Below, piece by piece: positions 1 to 9,275 of a DNA stretch of 64,000 nt; within the stretch, counting starts at the first letter, position 1; each line of letters begins with the position of its first letter. The notes under the pieces are model-generated. The model did not search any database. It was given only the letters and a program-made list of their open reading frames with translations, and was not told the DNA's origin. Made by a program: the position numbers and the translations under genes. Source of the DNA: JBBRZM01 sp963813635 (GTDB lineage: Bacteria; Actinomycetota; Acidimicrobiia; IMCC26256; JBBRZM01); the NCBI GenBank assembly GCA_963813635.1, contig CAWEZO010000002.1, positions 744,001 through 808,000 on the forward strand. The letters run 5' to 3'.

Positions 1-2524
1 CGCTGTAGCGGATGTTGCGCGCCGCGGGTCGGGGCGCTTCTTCGGCAACGACCTCGAGGTGCGACACGTAGCGCACGAAGTTGTCCTGGATCCCGCCCAT
101 CATCGCCTGGAACATGTCATAGCCCTCGCGCTGCCACTCGGCGAGCGGATCCCTCTGGCCCATCGCCCGCAAGTTGATGCCCTCGCGCAGGTAGTCCATC
201 TCGTAGAGATGCTCCCGCCAGTGCTGATCGATCACGGAGAGCATGACGCGGCGCTCGATCTCGCGAAGGTTCTCCGCGCCGATCGCTGCTTCCTTTGCCT
301 CGTATCGCGCGAGCGCGTCGGCCGTGATCAGCTCGACGAGCCCTTCGCGGTCGTGCTGCTCGGCGAGCTGGTCGCGCGTGATGTCGGATGGAAAGATGTC
401 CTGGCTTTGTTGCGTGAGGTCGTCGAGATCCCACTCCTCGGGTAGCTCGGTGGGGCACGCCGTGTCGACCAGGTGCTCGATCGCGCCCGTGATGGCGTTG
501 AGCGCCTCCTCGAACAAGTCGTCGCCGTCGAGGATCTGCTGGCGACGCCTGTAGATCACCTTGCGCTGCTCGCTCATGACCTCGTCGTACTTGAGCACGT
601 CCTTGCGGATCTCGAAGTTACGGTCTTCCACGGTGCGCTGCGCGCGCTCGATGGCCTTGGTGACCATCTTGGCTTCGAGCGGCTGATCGTCGGGGAACGC
701 ACGACCCATCACCCACGTCATCGCGCCGGTCGCAAAGAGTCGCATCAGGTCGTCTTCGAGCGACAGGTAGAAACGGCTCTCGCCCGGGTCGCCCTGGCGG
801 CCGGAACGGCCGCGCAACTGGTTGTCGATCCGGCGGCTCTCGTGCCGCTCGGTACCGAGCACGTAGAGACCGCCGGCGTCGCGCACCCGGTCACCTTCGT
901 ACGCGCACCGTTCCTTGAATCGCGCCAGTGCTTCGCTGTACACGTCGGGGGACTCTTCGGGCGTCGTGCCCGACGCGAGCACCTCCTGGCGAGCCAGGCC
1001 CTCGGGATTGCCGCCGAGGAGAATGTCGACGCCGCGACCCGCCATGTTGGTGGCAACCGTCACAGCCGCGGGTTTGCCGGCCTGGGTGACGACGACTGCT
1101 TCGGACGCGTGCTGCTTTGCGTTGAGCACCGCATGATCGATGCCCCGCTTCTCGAGCAGCCGCGACAGCTTTTCCGACTTCTCGACGGAGATCGTGCCCA
1201 CGAGGACGGGCTGGCCGGCATCGTTGCGCCCGGCGATGTCGTCAGCCACCGCCTCGAACTTCGCGTCCTCGGTCTTGTAGATGAGGTCGGGCTCGTCGAG
1301 ACGCACCATCGGCTTGTTGGTGGGGATCGAGACGACCTCGAGCGCATACGTGTGCACGAACTCGCCCGCCTCGGTCGAGGCGGTACCGGTCATGCCGGCG
1401 AGCTTGTCGTAGAGCTTGAAGTAGTTCTGCAGCGTCACGGTCGCGAGGGTCTGGTTCTCCTCCTTGATGCGCACCCCTTCCTTGGCCTCGACCGCCTGGT
1501 GCAAACCCTCGCTCCAACGCCGGCCTTCGAGGATCCGGCCGGTGAACTCGTCGACGATCTTGACCTCGCCCTGCTGCACCACATAGTCGACGTCGCGCTT
1601 GAACAGCTCCTTGGATCGCAGCGCGGCTTGCAGCTGGTGGACGAAGTTCTGGTTGACGTGGTCGTAGAGGTTGTCGACGTTCAACGCCTCTTCGACGCGT
1701 GCGATCCCTTCCTCCGTCGGCACGACGGTCTTCTTGGCTTCGTCGACTTCGTAATCGCGCTCGGCACGCAGGCCCTTGACGACCCGGGCGAACCGGTAAT
1801 ACAGCTCCTGGGCGTCGTCGGCGCGGCCCGAGATGATGAGCGGCGTGCGCGCTTCGTCGACGAGAATCGAGTCGACCTCGTCGACGATCGCGTAGAAGGG
1901 GCCGCGCTGGGTCTGCTCCTCGATCGACTCGGCCATGTTGTCGCGCAGGTAGTCGAAACCGAACTCGTTGTTGGTGCCGTACGTGATGTCGGCCGCGTAC
2001 GCCCGGCGCTTCTCCGCGGGGTCGTCGACCTGCGGGATGACGACGCCCACCTCCAGCCCGAGGAAGCGGTAGAGCTGGCCCATCCACTCGGCGTCGCGCG
2101 TTGCCAGGTAGTCGTTGACGGTGACGAGGTGCACGCCGTACCCGGCAAGCCCGTTGAGGTACGCGGCCAGTGTCGCCACGAGCGTCTTTCCCTCACCGGT
2201 CTTCATCTCGGCGACCCAACCGAAATGCAGCGCGGCGCCACCCATCAGCTGCACGTCGAAGTGGCGCTGGCCGAGCGTGCGCCTGCCGGCCTCTCGCACG
2301 ACCGCGAACGCTTCGGGGAGCAGGTCGTCGAGATAGGCGACGCGGGCGTCGTGATCGCCCGCATTGTCGAGCTGCTGGCGAAACGTCGCGGTGAGGGCCC
2401 TGAGCTCGTCGTCGGACCGACGCTCCATCTCGGGCTCGAACGCGTTGACATCGGGCACGATCGACTGGACGAGCTTGAGTTTCCGGCCTTCACCCGCGTG
2501 AAGGAGCTTCTGGAAGATGCTCAT
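1..2524 (-). CDS. secA: Preprotein translocase ATPase SecA (C-terminus beyond window)
   Basis: SecA is the ATPase motor that drives unfolded preproteins through the SecYEG channel. Reading the minus strand from an ATG at 2524 gives an uninterrupted frame of 841 codons to the window edge. It begins MSIFQKLLHAGEG. The Walker A motif MKTGEGKT lies near residue 110, the DEAD-like box DEVDSILVDEARTPL follows, then EFTGRILEGRRW, and the helicase-type motif TNMAGRGVDILLGG. The order and length match SecA. The last 50-100 residues, including any zinc-binding tail, lie outside the window. No frameshift is visible. The upstream plus-strand gene diverges from it. A long frame on the opposite strand is only a codon-bias shadow. 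Confidence 0.97.
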   Translation of the reverse strand, partial: MSIFQKLLHAGEGRKLKLVQSIVPDVNAFEPEMERRSDDELRALTATFRQQLDNAGDHDARVAYLDDLLPEAFAVVREAGRRTLGQRHFDVQLMGGAALHFGWVAEMKTGEGKTLVATLAAYLNGLAGYGVHLVTVNDYLATRDAEWMGQLYRFLGLEVGVVIPQVDDPAEKRRAYAADITYGTNNEFGFDYLRDNMAESIEEQTQRGPFYAIVDEVDSILVDEARTPLIISGRADDAQELYYRFARVVKGLRAERDYEVDEAKKTVVPTEEGIARVEEALNVDNLYDHVNQNFVHQLQAALRSKELFKRDVDYVVQQGEVKIVDEFTGRILEGRRWSEGLHQAVEAKEGVRIKEENQTLATVTLQNYFKLYDKLAGMTGTASTEAGEFVHTYALEVVSIPTNKPMVRLDEPDLIYKTEDAKFEAVADDIAGRNDAGQPVLVGTISVEKSEKLSRLLEKRGIDHAVLNAKQHASEAVVVTQAGKPAAVTVATNMAGRGVDILLGGNPEGLARQEVLASGTTPEESPDVYSEALARFKERCAYEGDRVRDAGGLYVLGTERHESRRIDNQLRGRSGRQGDPGESRFYLSLEDDLMRLFATGAMTWVMGRAFPDDQPLEAKMVTKAIERAQRTVEDRNFEIRKDVLKYDEVMSEQRKVIYRRRQQILDGDDLFEEALNAITGAIEHLVDTACPTELPEEWDLDDLTQQSQDIFPSDITRDQLAEQHDREGLVELITADALARYEAKEAAIGAENLREIERRVMLSVIDQHWREHLYEMDYLREGINLRAMGQRDPLAEWQREGYDMFQAMMGGIQDNFVRYVSHLEVVAEEAPRPAARNIRYS

Positions 2525-2606
2525 AGACGCGTCGAGTGTACCGGCGCGGCACCTGCGGTCCGGAGCGGTCGGCAGCGGCCCCGGTCCCGACACACACTGT
2601 GCGAGC

Positions 2607-4670
2607 ATGCCGCGGATGGCTGCCGCCTCGGAACCGCCAGTTTCGCAACGTGCGGCCACGCGGTGGCGGCCCGAGATCGTCGGCGCCGTCGTCGGCGCGG
2701 CGGTCGCGGTGTGGTCGACCGCCGGCGCATGGGGAGGCCGTCCGCCGGCCGGTGAGGACGTGACCGCACATCTCGTGCGGCTCGACTTCGGGATCTCGCA
2801 CCTCGTGGCGCACGGACGCCTCGATGGCTGGTTCCCCAACTTCTACCTCGGCTATCAGGAGTTCCTTTTCAACGGGCCGGGTCTCAACTGGTGCGTCGCG
2901 CTCGTGCGCGCGCTCACATTCGGTGAGCTCTCCAACGCCGGCGCGCTCAAGGTCATCGGCATCGCGTCATTTGCCGCGCTCCCCGCCGCGGTGGCGTTCC
3001 TGGCCCGTTCGCTCGGCCTGGGTCATCGCGCCGCCGGACTCGCGGCTGTGCTCTCGCTCCTCGTCTCCAATGTGTTCGGGCTCGGGCTCCAAGGCCTCTA
3101 CGTCGTCGGCCTGATACCGCACCAGGTCGGCGCGGTGTTCTTTTGCGTCGCGCTGGGTGCACTCCTACAGATGCTCGATGATGACCGGCCCCGGTGGGTG
3201 GTCCTCGCGGCTGTCGCGCTCGTTGCGCTGGCCGTCACTCACCTGATCTCGGTGATGATCCTCGCTGTGCTCTACCCGCTCTGTGTCATGGGCCGGGCGT
3301 CGAGAGGCCGGATGCGGTGGCGATCGGCACGCCGGCTCGCGATTACGGCTGCGCTCGCGATCGGCCTCGCCGCGTGGTGGTTGGTGCCGCTGCTCGCGCA
3401 CCGCGATCTGCGTGGCATCGTCGCGACGTGGGCGACACCACCGCTGGGTGCGCGACTCTCCGACATTGCGCACGGCCGGATCCTCTTCCGCCCGTACACG
3501 ACATTGCTCATCTTCGCCGGAGGCGCGTACGGACTCTCACGCGTCGCCCGGCGGCGCCCGTACGCCGGCGTGCTCCTCGTCGCGCCGATCGCGTACCTCG
3601 TCATCGCCCACAATGCGTACTCGCAGTGGCCGACCAACGAGATCACCCTCCAGCTCTCCAACCGTGGCCTCGGGTACCTGGGGCTGCTCGCGATACTCCC
3701 GCTCGCCGCCGCGTTCGGCGGCGTGGTCTGGTGGCTGGGACGCCAGGGCATCCGGCGCGGCTTCGATCGCGCGTCGACGTACGCGTACGCGCTCGCGCTC
3801 GCTGTCGCGGTCGCGGTCGTCGTCTCCCCGTTGGGCCCGAGCCGCACGGTGGCGCGTCAGCTCGCCGACCCGGTGCCCGCCATGCACGGCGCCGCACGTG
3901 AGCTCGCTCGGGTCGTGCCCGAGGGCGCCCGGTTCGCGATGCAGGTCGACTACCCAACCGAGATCACTCGACTCGGCGTCATCGCGCCCGCGCATTGGCT
4001 CGCCCACGAGTCCGGCCGCAACACGCTCAACGGCTTCAACATCGAGTCGTCGAACACACCCGGCCCCGACGTCGTGCCCCTCGGGCTCTCCACCACACCG
4101 GCGGCGGCCGCCGCCGACCAGCTCGCCCGATATGGCGTGACCCACGTCGTGACGAGCACGTCTGCACTCGCGGCGACGCTCAGCGCCTCCAACCGATTCA
4201 GTGTGGTGTGGCATGCCGCGCCACTCACGATCCTGGCGGTGGTCGCGCCGTCGGGTCAGCCTTCGCCGGCATCGCTCGTGAGCGCGCCGGGCGCAATGCG
4301 GGCGCGTCTCGTGCGGGTCGCGCCGGCGTCGCTCGCGTTCGCGCTCGACACGACGCGTGCTCGGCAGGTGACTCTCGCCGTCGCGTGGTCGCCCAAGTGG
4401 CATGCGCGTCTCGACGGCCGCGCGCTCACACTCGGACACGACCACGACCGGCTCATCACCGCCGCCGTGCCTGCAGGGCATCACACGCTCACGCTGCGGT
4501 ATCGCGACGACCGCTGGGACGCCCTCGGATGCATGCTGAGCGTCGCGACGCTGCTGGGCCTCGTGGTGTGGTTGGTGCTCCGCCGGCGCGGAGGACGCCC
4601 GCGACGAGCACCAGACGGGGCGACCGGCGGAGATCAGTCGACGTCGAAGAGCTTCTCGCGCATAGCGTAG
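2607..4670 (+). CDS. Large multi-pass membrane protein, GT-C/PTPS-related type
   Basis: About 687 residues with many hydrophobic helices and a soluble C-terminal part. After the first helix comes an acidic loop (GEDVTAHLVRLDF) and then a GWFPNFYLGY segment. This resembles the membrane proteins labelled 6-pyruvoyl-tetrahydropterin synthase-related, which look like GT-C glycosyltransferases using lipid-linked sugars outside the membrane. Function is inferred from topology only. The frame is open from 2517, but that would overlap secA, so the ATG at 2607 (or 2616) is the more likely start. It diverges from secA, and its 3' end overlaps the convergent response-regulator gene by 37 bp. A related protein is encoded at 31820-34356. 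Confidence 0.7.
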   Translation: MPRMAAASEPPVSQRAATRWRPEIVGAVVGAAVAVWSTAGAWGGRPPAGEDVTAHLVRLDFGISHLVAHGRLDGWFPNFYLGYQEFLFNGPGLNWCVALVRALTFGELSNAGALKVIGIASFAALPAAVAFLARSLGLGHRAAGLAAVLSLLVSNVFGLGLQGLYVVGLIPHQVGAVFFCVALGALLQMLDDDRPRWVVLAAVALVALAVTHLISVMILAVLYPLCVMGRASRGRMRWRSARRLAITAALAIGLAAWWLVPLLAHRDLRGIVATWATPPLGARLSDIAHGRILFRPYTTLLIFAGGAYGLSRVARRRPYAGVLLVAPIAYLVIAHNAYSQWPTNEITLQLSNRGLGYLGLLAILPLAAAFGGVVWWLGRQGIRRGFDRASTYAYALALAVAVAVVVSPLGPSRTVARQLADPVPAMHGAARELARVVPEGARFAMQVDYPTEITRLGVIAPAHWLAHESGRNTLNGFNIESSNTPGPDVVPLGLSTTPAAAAADQLARYGVTHVVTSTSALAATLSASNRFSVVWHAAPLTILAVVAPSGQPSPASLVSAPGAMRARLVRVAPASLAFALDTTRARQVTLAVAWSPKWHARLDGRALTLGHDHDRLITAAVPAGHHTLTLRYRDDRWDALGCMLSVATLLGLVVWLVLRRRGGRPRRAPDGATGGDQSTSKSFSRIA

Positions 4671-5329
4671 ACGACGGCTTCCATTCGCGAATGCAGGTGG
4701 AGCTTCTCGAGGATGTTGCGGACGTGGTTCTTCACCGTGTTCTCCGCAATGAACAGCTCACTCGCGATCTCCCGGTTGCTGAGACCCTTTGCCACGAGCT
4801 TCAGCACCTCGAGCTCGCGATCGGTGAGACGCGGCGACATCACCCGCTGGCGCTCCTCGGCGCGACGGGCCAGCACGTTGAACTCACCCAGCAGCTTCGA
4901 TGCCATCGACGGTGAGATCAGGCTGTGGCCGCGGGCGACCGCGCGTACTGCGTCCGCAACCTCTTCGATCGCGACCTCCTTGAGCAGGTAACCGTTGGCG
5001 CCGGCCTTCACCGCTTCGTAGAGGTCGTCCTCGTCTTCGGACACCGTGAGCATGATCACTTTCGTATCGGGGAGCGTGTCGCGAATCGCACGGGCCGCGT
5101 CGATGCCGGTTGCACGCGGCATGCGCACGTCCATCAGCACGATGTCGGGCAGCAGCTCCTGGGTACGCGTGACGGCCTCGACACCGTCGCCCGCTTCACC
5201 GACGATCTCGATATCGGGCTCCTCGGACAGCACGAGGTCGAGGCCGCGCCGGAAGAGCGCATGGTCGTCGACGATCACGACTCGGATCGGGCGCGATCCG
5301 TCGTCGAGCGCCGCGACTTCGTCGCTCAC
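4634..5329 (-). CDS. NarL/FixJ-family response regulator
   Basis: A 231-residue two-component regulator. The N-terminal receiver domain starts RVVIVDDHALFRRGL, has the acidic pair at D21-D22, the phospho-acceptor D67 in LMDVRMP, and a conserved Lys in GYLLKEV. The C-terminal LuxR-type helix-turn-helix reads LTDRELEVLKLVAKGLSNRE and ends with IAENTVKNHVRNIL. The frame stays open far upstream, but that part is the antisense of hpf. The GTG at 5329 overlaps the hpf stop by 4 bp (GTGA), fits the family length and implies translational coupling. No partner histidine kinase is visible in the window, so the input signal is unknown. The coupling suggests co-control with ribosome hibernation. Confidence 0.93.
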   Translation of the reverse strand: MSDEVAALDDGSRPIRVVIVDDHALFRRGLDLVLSEEPDIEIVGEAGDGVEAVTRTQELLPDIVLMDVRMPRATGIDAARAIRDTLPDTKVIMLTVSEDEDDLYEAVKAGANGYLLKEVAIEEVADAVRAVARGHSLISPSMASKLLGEFNVLARRAEERQRVMSPRLTDRELEVLKLVAKGLSNREIASELFIAENTVKNHVRNILEKLHLHSRMEAVVYAMREKLFDVD

Positions 5330-5946
5330 CCGGTCGCTTCGATCAGCCCGAGATCGCCGTCCCGGCGGCGGTAGATCACCGCCGCCCGCCCATCTTCCGC
5401 GTTGGTGAACAGAAAGAAGTCGTGGCCGAGAAGATCCATCTGCAACGCGGCTTCTTCCGGCACCATCGGCTTCACATCGAACCGCTTCGTCTTCACGATT
5501 TGCGCGTCGCCGCCGCCGTCGTCGACGTCGTCGACGTCGTCGACGTACTCGTCGAAGTCGCCGGAGTCGAGCGCGACATCGACGGGGGTGCCCGGCTCGT
5601 CGCCGCTTGGCGCAGCCACTCGGATATCGCGACGGCGCGGGCGCGAGCGTGAGATGCGCTTGTCCTTGATACGCGAGGCCTGGTGCTCGACCTTGTCGAT
5701 GACGAGGTCGAGCGCCGCTTCCTGTTCCGGCGCGGACGCGCGCGCCTTCACGAAATGGTGCTTGAGGTGCACGGTGACCTCGCACAGCTCCTTGTCGGCG
5801 ATCCGCGGGTTGCGCAGCTCGGAGAAGTCGACTTCGACCCGGCTCACGTCGTGCACGAAGCGCTGGATCTTGGCGATCTTCTCCTCGGCGGCGGATTGCA
5901 ACGCCTCGGGCACTTCGACGTTCTTGCCCCGTACCACGATCTGCAT
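5326..5946 (-). CDS. hpf: Ribosome hibernation promoting factor, long form
   Basis: About 206 residues. The N-terminal domain (MQIVVRGKNVEVPEALQSAA, then KIQRFVHDVSRVEVDFSE) is the S30AE fold that binds the 30S decoding centre. The C-terminal segment KRFDVKPMVPEEAALQMDLL followed by FFLFTNAEDGRAAVIYRR is the dimerisation domain of long HPF, which pairs 70S ribosomes into inactive dimers. The linker is very acidic and contains a short repeated DVD stretch. Two adjacent ATGs exist at 5949 and 5946. The second sits at better spacing from a GGAGA ribosome-binding site. The stop overlaps the next gene, a NarL-type regulator, by 4 bp. Confidence 0.95.
   Translation of the reverse strand: MQIVVRGKNVEVPEALQSAAEEKIAKIQRFVHDVSRVEVDFSELRNPRIADKELCEVTVHLKHHFVKARASAPEQEAALDLVIDKVEHQASRIKDKRISRSRPRRRDIRVAAPSGDEPGTPVDVALDSGDFDEYVDDVDDVDDGGGDAQIVKTKRFDVKPMVPEEAALQMDLLGHDFFLFTNAEDGRAAVIYRRRDGDLGLIEATG
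5521..5547. repeat. 9-bp tandem repeat inside hpf linker
   Basis: Three consecutive copies of the 9-bp unit gtcgacgtc (last copy one mismatch) encode the acidic Asp/Val-rich stretch of the HPF interdomain linker. The repeat is in frame, so copy-number change would only alter linker length. Confidence 0.8.
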
Positions 5947-6051
5947 CATCGAGTCTCCGTCCGGCGGGATGTCAGCGCCGAACGGGCGCTGCTCGCAGCG
6001 GCGCATGCCGCCGTCGCGATGACCACGACCGGAGTATAGGTCGAGAACTAG

Positions 6052-6733
6052 TCAGTCAGCCGGGGAGCATGTGGCAATCCCACGCGGGGCACGGCCCCGA
6101 GGTGTTCGTGCGGCGGTGACCGCGACGACGGACCCGACGCCATGTGCTCGCAGGGTCGAGGCGGCAGCCGCAAGGGTGGCGCCGCTCGTCGCGACGTCAT
6201 CGACGACCAGCACACGCGCCACGGGCCGCCCGAGGGGACGGAACCGAGGGCCGGCGTGACGCGCCGCGCCCGAACGGCCCGTTTGGGGCGGGCCCGGAAG
6301 CCGGGCGAGCATCGGCCGCGCCGGCCGGTCGAGCGACTGCGCGAGCGCACGCGCCAGCAGGGCCGCAGGATCGAACCCGCGGGCCCGGTGCCGGCTCGGG
6401 GTGGTGGGCGCCCAGGTAACAGCGTCCGCGCATTCGAAGCCGGCATCGCGAGCTGCTGCCGCCATCGCCGACGCGAGCCACGGGACCGCCGCCCGGGCCT
6501 CGCGGTACTTCACCCTCGCCACGAGCTCCCCGCGCGACGCCTTCGTACGAGAACGGCGCCACCCACGCGTCAACCCCGGGCGGAGGTGGCACCCGCGCCG
6601 GGGCGCAGAGCAGCCGCGCGCAATCGGCGCACAACGGCTCGCCCGCGCGCCTGCAGCCGGGACAGCGCGCCGGAAACACCAACCTCACGACCTCCTGCAA
6701 CACCCCCGAGACGCTACGGACCGGGTGTGACAC
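6052..6733 (-). pseudogene. comF: ComF-family phosphoribosyltransferase-like protein, frameshifted
   Basis: ComF proteins combine an N-terminal zinc finger with a phosphoribosyltransferase-like domain and are needed for DNA uptake in competent bacteria. Here the N-terminal frame shows the zinc-finger pattern FPARCPGCRRAGEPLCADC and runs to FSYEGVAR. The C-terminal frame continues as ELVARVKYREARAAVPWLA and carries the PRPP-binding motif VLVVDDVATSGATL. The two parts lie in different frames. Removing one G from the GGGG run near 6530 joins them perfectly into about 225 residues, so I read one gene with a one-base insertion, probably a sequencing error. It lies 18 bp downstream of the GT4 gene on the same strand. 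Confidence 0.85.
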
Positions 6734-6751
6734 TCTCGCAACGGCGAGTGC

Positions 6752-7885
6752 TCAGCGTGAAGTCGCAGTTGCCGCCGCGAGCGCGGCAACCGCCCGGGTT
6801 CCGTTCGCGGCCGGCGAGAAGCGCGCTGCGTGCTCATAGCCGCGGACACGCAGCTCCTCCCGCAACGCACGGTCGCCCACCACCCGGATGAGTCCCGACG
6901 CGATGGCGTCGACGTCCAACGGGTCCACGAGGACCGCCGCACCCCCGGTGATCTCCGGCAACGCGGCACGGTCGGCAGCAAGCACAGGTGTGCCGCGGGC
7001 CATTGCCTCGACGACCGGCAGGCCGAAACCCTCGTACAGCGAGAGGTACGCGAGCGCGCGACTCGTTCGCAGCAGATACTCCCGCTGGACGTCGTCGACG
7101 CGACCGAGCATCACCACCGAGCCCGGGGACGCGTGTGTGAGCGCCTGTTCCTCGCCTTCACCCCACCACCGCGCGCCGGCCACAACCAACTGGTATTCGG
7201 CCAGCTCAGCCGCCTCCCGCGCCGCACGGTCGAACGCTCGGATGAGCCGGGGCACATTCTTGCGGGGGTGAAGATTGCCGAGGTAGAGGACGAACGGCCG
7301 CTCGACACCCGAAGCGCGCAACCAGGCCGAGCAGGCCTCCTGCTCGTAGACCGAGAGGACACGCGGAGTCTCGATCGTGTTCGGTACGACGAACACGCTG
7401 TCCGGCTCCAGCGGGAATTCGGACAAGATCTCCTGCTTGCAGAACTCGCTGACCGTCAACACCACCTTGGCGTGCGGAACCTGATGCCAGAAGGCGGCGC
7501 GCAGGCGGATCCTCGTCGGTGCGGGGTACCACGAGGGATCGCGCAGCGGGGAGATGTCGTTGACCATGAGCGCGGTCGGTACCCGGCCCCACGCCGGAGC
7601 GTGCGTCACGGAAAAGACCGCCTCCGGGCGCGGGTCGAGCGCTCCCAGCTCGCGTGGCAGACCCAGTGCGAAGTGCAACGCGCCGGGCAGCCGCCGGACG
7701 GGTCGCACGACAAATCGCGGCGAAGCTGCGACCTCGGCGGGCAGCGTGGCACCGGCGGGGAGCAGCACAACGAAGCGATCGTCGCCCGTGGCGCAGGCGG
7801 TGACGCCGCGCAGCAGCCCGCGCAACATCGTCTCGTCGCCCCCGAGTCCCGACCCGAGCGCTCGGGCGTCGAACGCGACCCACAT
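6752..7885 (-). CDS. GT4-family (GT-B fold) glycosyltransferase
   Basis: A 377-residue retaining glycosyltransferase of the RfaB/mannosyltransferase type. The N-terminal half begins MWVAFDARALGSGLGGDETM. The central segment VLYLGNLHPRKNVPRLIRAF is typical of the family. The nucleotide-sugar site shows the E-x7-E pattern in YEGFGLPVVEAMARGTPVL. The frame is open further upstream, but the ATG at 7885 has a GGAG ribosome-binding site 9 nt before it and fits homologue N-termini. It is transcribed away from the exopolysaccharide locus that starts at 8.4 kb and towards comF. Donor and acceptor sugars cannot be read from sequence. Confidence 0.88.
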   Translation of the reverse strand: MWVAFDARALGSGLGGDETMLRGLLRGVTACATGDDRFVVLLPAGATLPAEVAASPRFVVRPVRRLPGALHFALGLPRELGALDPRPEAVFSVTHAPAWGRVPTALMVNDISPLRDPSWYPAPTRIRLRAAFWHQVPHAKVVLTVSEFCKQEILSEFPLEPDSVFVVPNTIETPRVLSVYEQEACSAWLRASGVERPFVLYLGNLHPRKNVPRLIRAFDRAAREAAELAEYQLVVAGARWWGEGEEQALTHASPGSVVMLGRVDDVQREYLLRTSRALAYLSLYEGFGLPVVEAMARGTPVLAADRAALPEITGGAAVLVDPLDVDAIASGLIRVVGDRALREELRVRGYEHAARFSPAANGTRAVAALAAATATSR

Positions 7886-8381
7886 CAGCGAGAGCTCCGA
7901 TCGCCTGCCACATGGACACGGTGGACAATCGGGAACGTAACGGCGGAACGCGTGTCGGTCAAGGGGCCCAAACTCCGGTTGCATTTCACGCAGCGCGGCA
8001 GACCTCGCGCGCGCAACGAGCCCTAAAGGGTGCGCGGCGCCTGCAACCGGCAGGCGATTTCACGCTGAAATCCCAAAAACGCACGTTTAGCAACCGCGCT
8101 ACGTGGCTAGGTTCAGTGCGTCCGTAACGGCGGGGCTCGTCCTCCCCTGGATACCGGATGCACGGGAGAGCACGAAGGTTCCAGCATGTGGGAGAGCCAA
8201 TGGCTGAGAGCGCCGCGTTTCCGATCCGGACGTTGAGCACCGCACTCGCGGTGGCGCGAGAAGTCCCCGAGCATCAGCGGGTTCGTCGCGCCGAACGACG
8301 ACCTGCTCGTGACCGGGTCCGAGTCGTGCACTTCGACGCCGCTTTGTGTCGCTTCATTGAGAACTGACTGAAGGGAGTGCT
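7886..8381. other. Divergent intergenic region between GT4 and polysaccharide locus
   Basis: Nearly 500 bp without a convincing gene. It holds two palindromes (listed separately), an AT-richer stretch around 8070-8090, and ATTTCACGC repeated at 7983 and 8057. A small frame from ATG 8200 to 8367 has a GGGAG-like site before it, but its product (MAESAAFPIRTLSTALAVAR...) matches nothing I recognise. This is probably the shared promoter region of the divergent units. Confidence 0.5.
8056..8088. promoter_or_regulatory. Two adjacent palindromes, putative operator
   Basis: The first palindrome is gatttca-cgc-tgaaatc at 8056-8072, with perfect 7-bp arms. The second is aaacg-ca-cgttt at 8077-8088, with perfect 5-bp arms. 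They lie in the divergent promoter region between the GT4 gene and the exopolysaccharide locus, where dimeric regulators usually bind. No cognate regulator is adjacent. Confidence 0.45.
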
Positions 8382-8611
8382 ATGCCGCCGATGACCCGTC
8401 AGGCAGAACGTCGTTCGACTGAGGACCGTCGCTCGACTCCGGACCGTCGCTCACTTCGCGACCGCGCGCGCGGGCGTGGTCGCCGCATGAGCAGGTCCAA
8501 GCAGAGAGAACGCTTGCCGCGGTCACTGACGACACAGCCGAGATCCGGGTCTTTCCCGGCGTCGAGGACATCAAGCAGTTCCTCGATCGGGCCGGCCGGC
8601 GTCGCGAGTCA

Positions 8612-9226
8612 TTGATCCATCGACTCGTGATGCGCGCCCTTGATATCGCGGTGAGCCTGGCGGTCCTCATCGTGACCTCACCGCTGATGCTCGTGCTCGC
8701 GATCCTCATCGTCCTCGATTCGGGTGGGCCGGCGCTCTTCCGTCAGATTCGGGTCGGCCGCAACGGTGAGCTCTTCGAGTTCTACAAGTTCCGCACGATG
8801 TACGCGGACGCGGCCCAACGGTTTCCGCATCTGTACGCCTACGACTACTCGGACGACGAGCTCCCCACGCTGTACTTCAAGCTCGCTGACGACCCACGAC
8901 TCACACGCTTCGGCCGGCACCTCCGGCGGACCAGCCTCGACGAGCTGCCCAACTTCATCAACGTGCTGAAAGGTGACATGACGCTCGTCGGCCCGCGACC
9001 GGAGATCCCTCAGATGGTCCGCTATTACCAGCCCGATCAGCTCGCCAAGTTCTCGGTCCACCCCGGACTGACCGGCCTTGCCCAGATGAGCGGCCGCAAC
9101 ATCCTGCGGTTCGAGCAGACGATCGCTCTCGACCTCGAGTACGTCGAGACGCGCTCACTTCGTATGGATCTCTCGTTGCTCCGTCGCACTCCCGCGACTG
9201 CGTTCCAGATGATCGGGGCGCTTTGA
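8612..9226 (+). CDS. Undecaprenyl-phosphate sugar-phosphate transferase (WbaP/ExoY-type)
   Basis: This enzyme starts a repeat unit by moving a sugar-1-phosphate from a nucleotide sugar to undecaprenyl phosphate. The 204-residue core has one N-terminal hydrophobic helix (LDIAVSLAVLIVTSPLMLVL), then FRQIRVGRNGELFEFYKFRTM, RRTSLDELPNFINVLKGDM, LVGPRPEIP and HPGLTGLAQMSGR, the complete family signature. The true start may be ATG 8382, which has a GGGAG ribosome-binding site. From there a DRRS-rich frame runs on, and a -1 shift near 8480-8530 would join it to the readable segment TDDTAEIRVFPGVEDIKQF just before the core. It is the first gene of the polysaccharide locus. Confidence 0.93.
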   Translation: MIHRLVMRALDIAVSLAVLIVTSPLMLVLAILIVLDSGGPALFRQIRVGRNGELFEFYKFRTMYADAAQRFPHLYAYDYSDDELPTLYFKLADDPRLTRFGRHLRRTSLDELPNFINVLKGDMTLVGPRPEIPQMVRYYQPDQLAKFSVHPGLTGLAQMSGRNILRFEQTIALDLEYVETRSLRMDLSLLRRTPATAFQMIGAL

Positions 9227-9275
9227 CTCACAGCATTCCTCTAGCAGCACACATCCTCCAGAAAGCGAGTACGAC

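Noticed and set aside
473..2755. 760-aa frame antisense to secA
   Set aside because: It is the complementary shadow of an intact, well-conserved secA in high-GC DNA; no family motifs and no ribosome-binding site.
8158..8367. 69-aa ORF in the divergent intergenic region
   Set aside because: No recognisable motif; the neighbouring frame looks equally protein-like, and it overlaps the likely promoter region. Mentioned only as a possibility.
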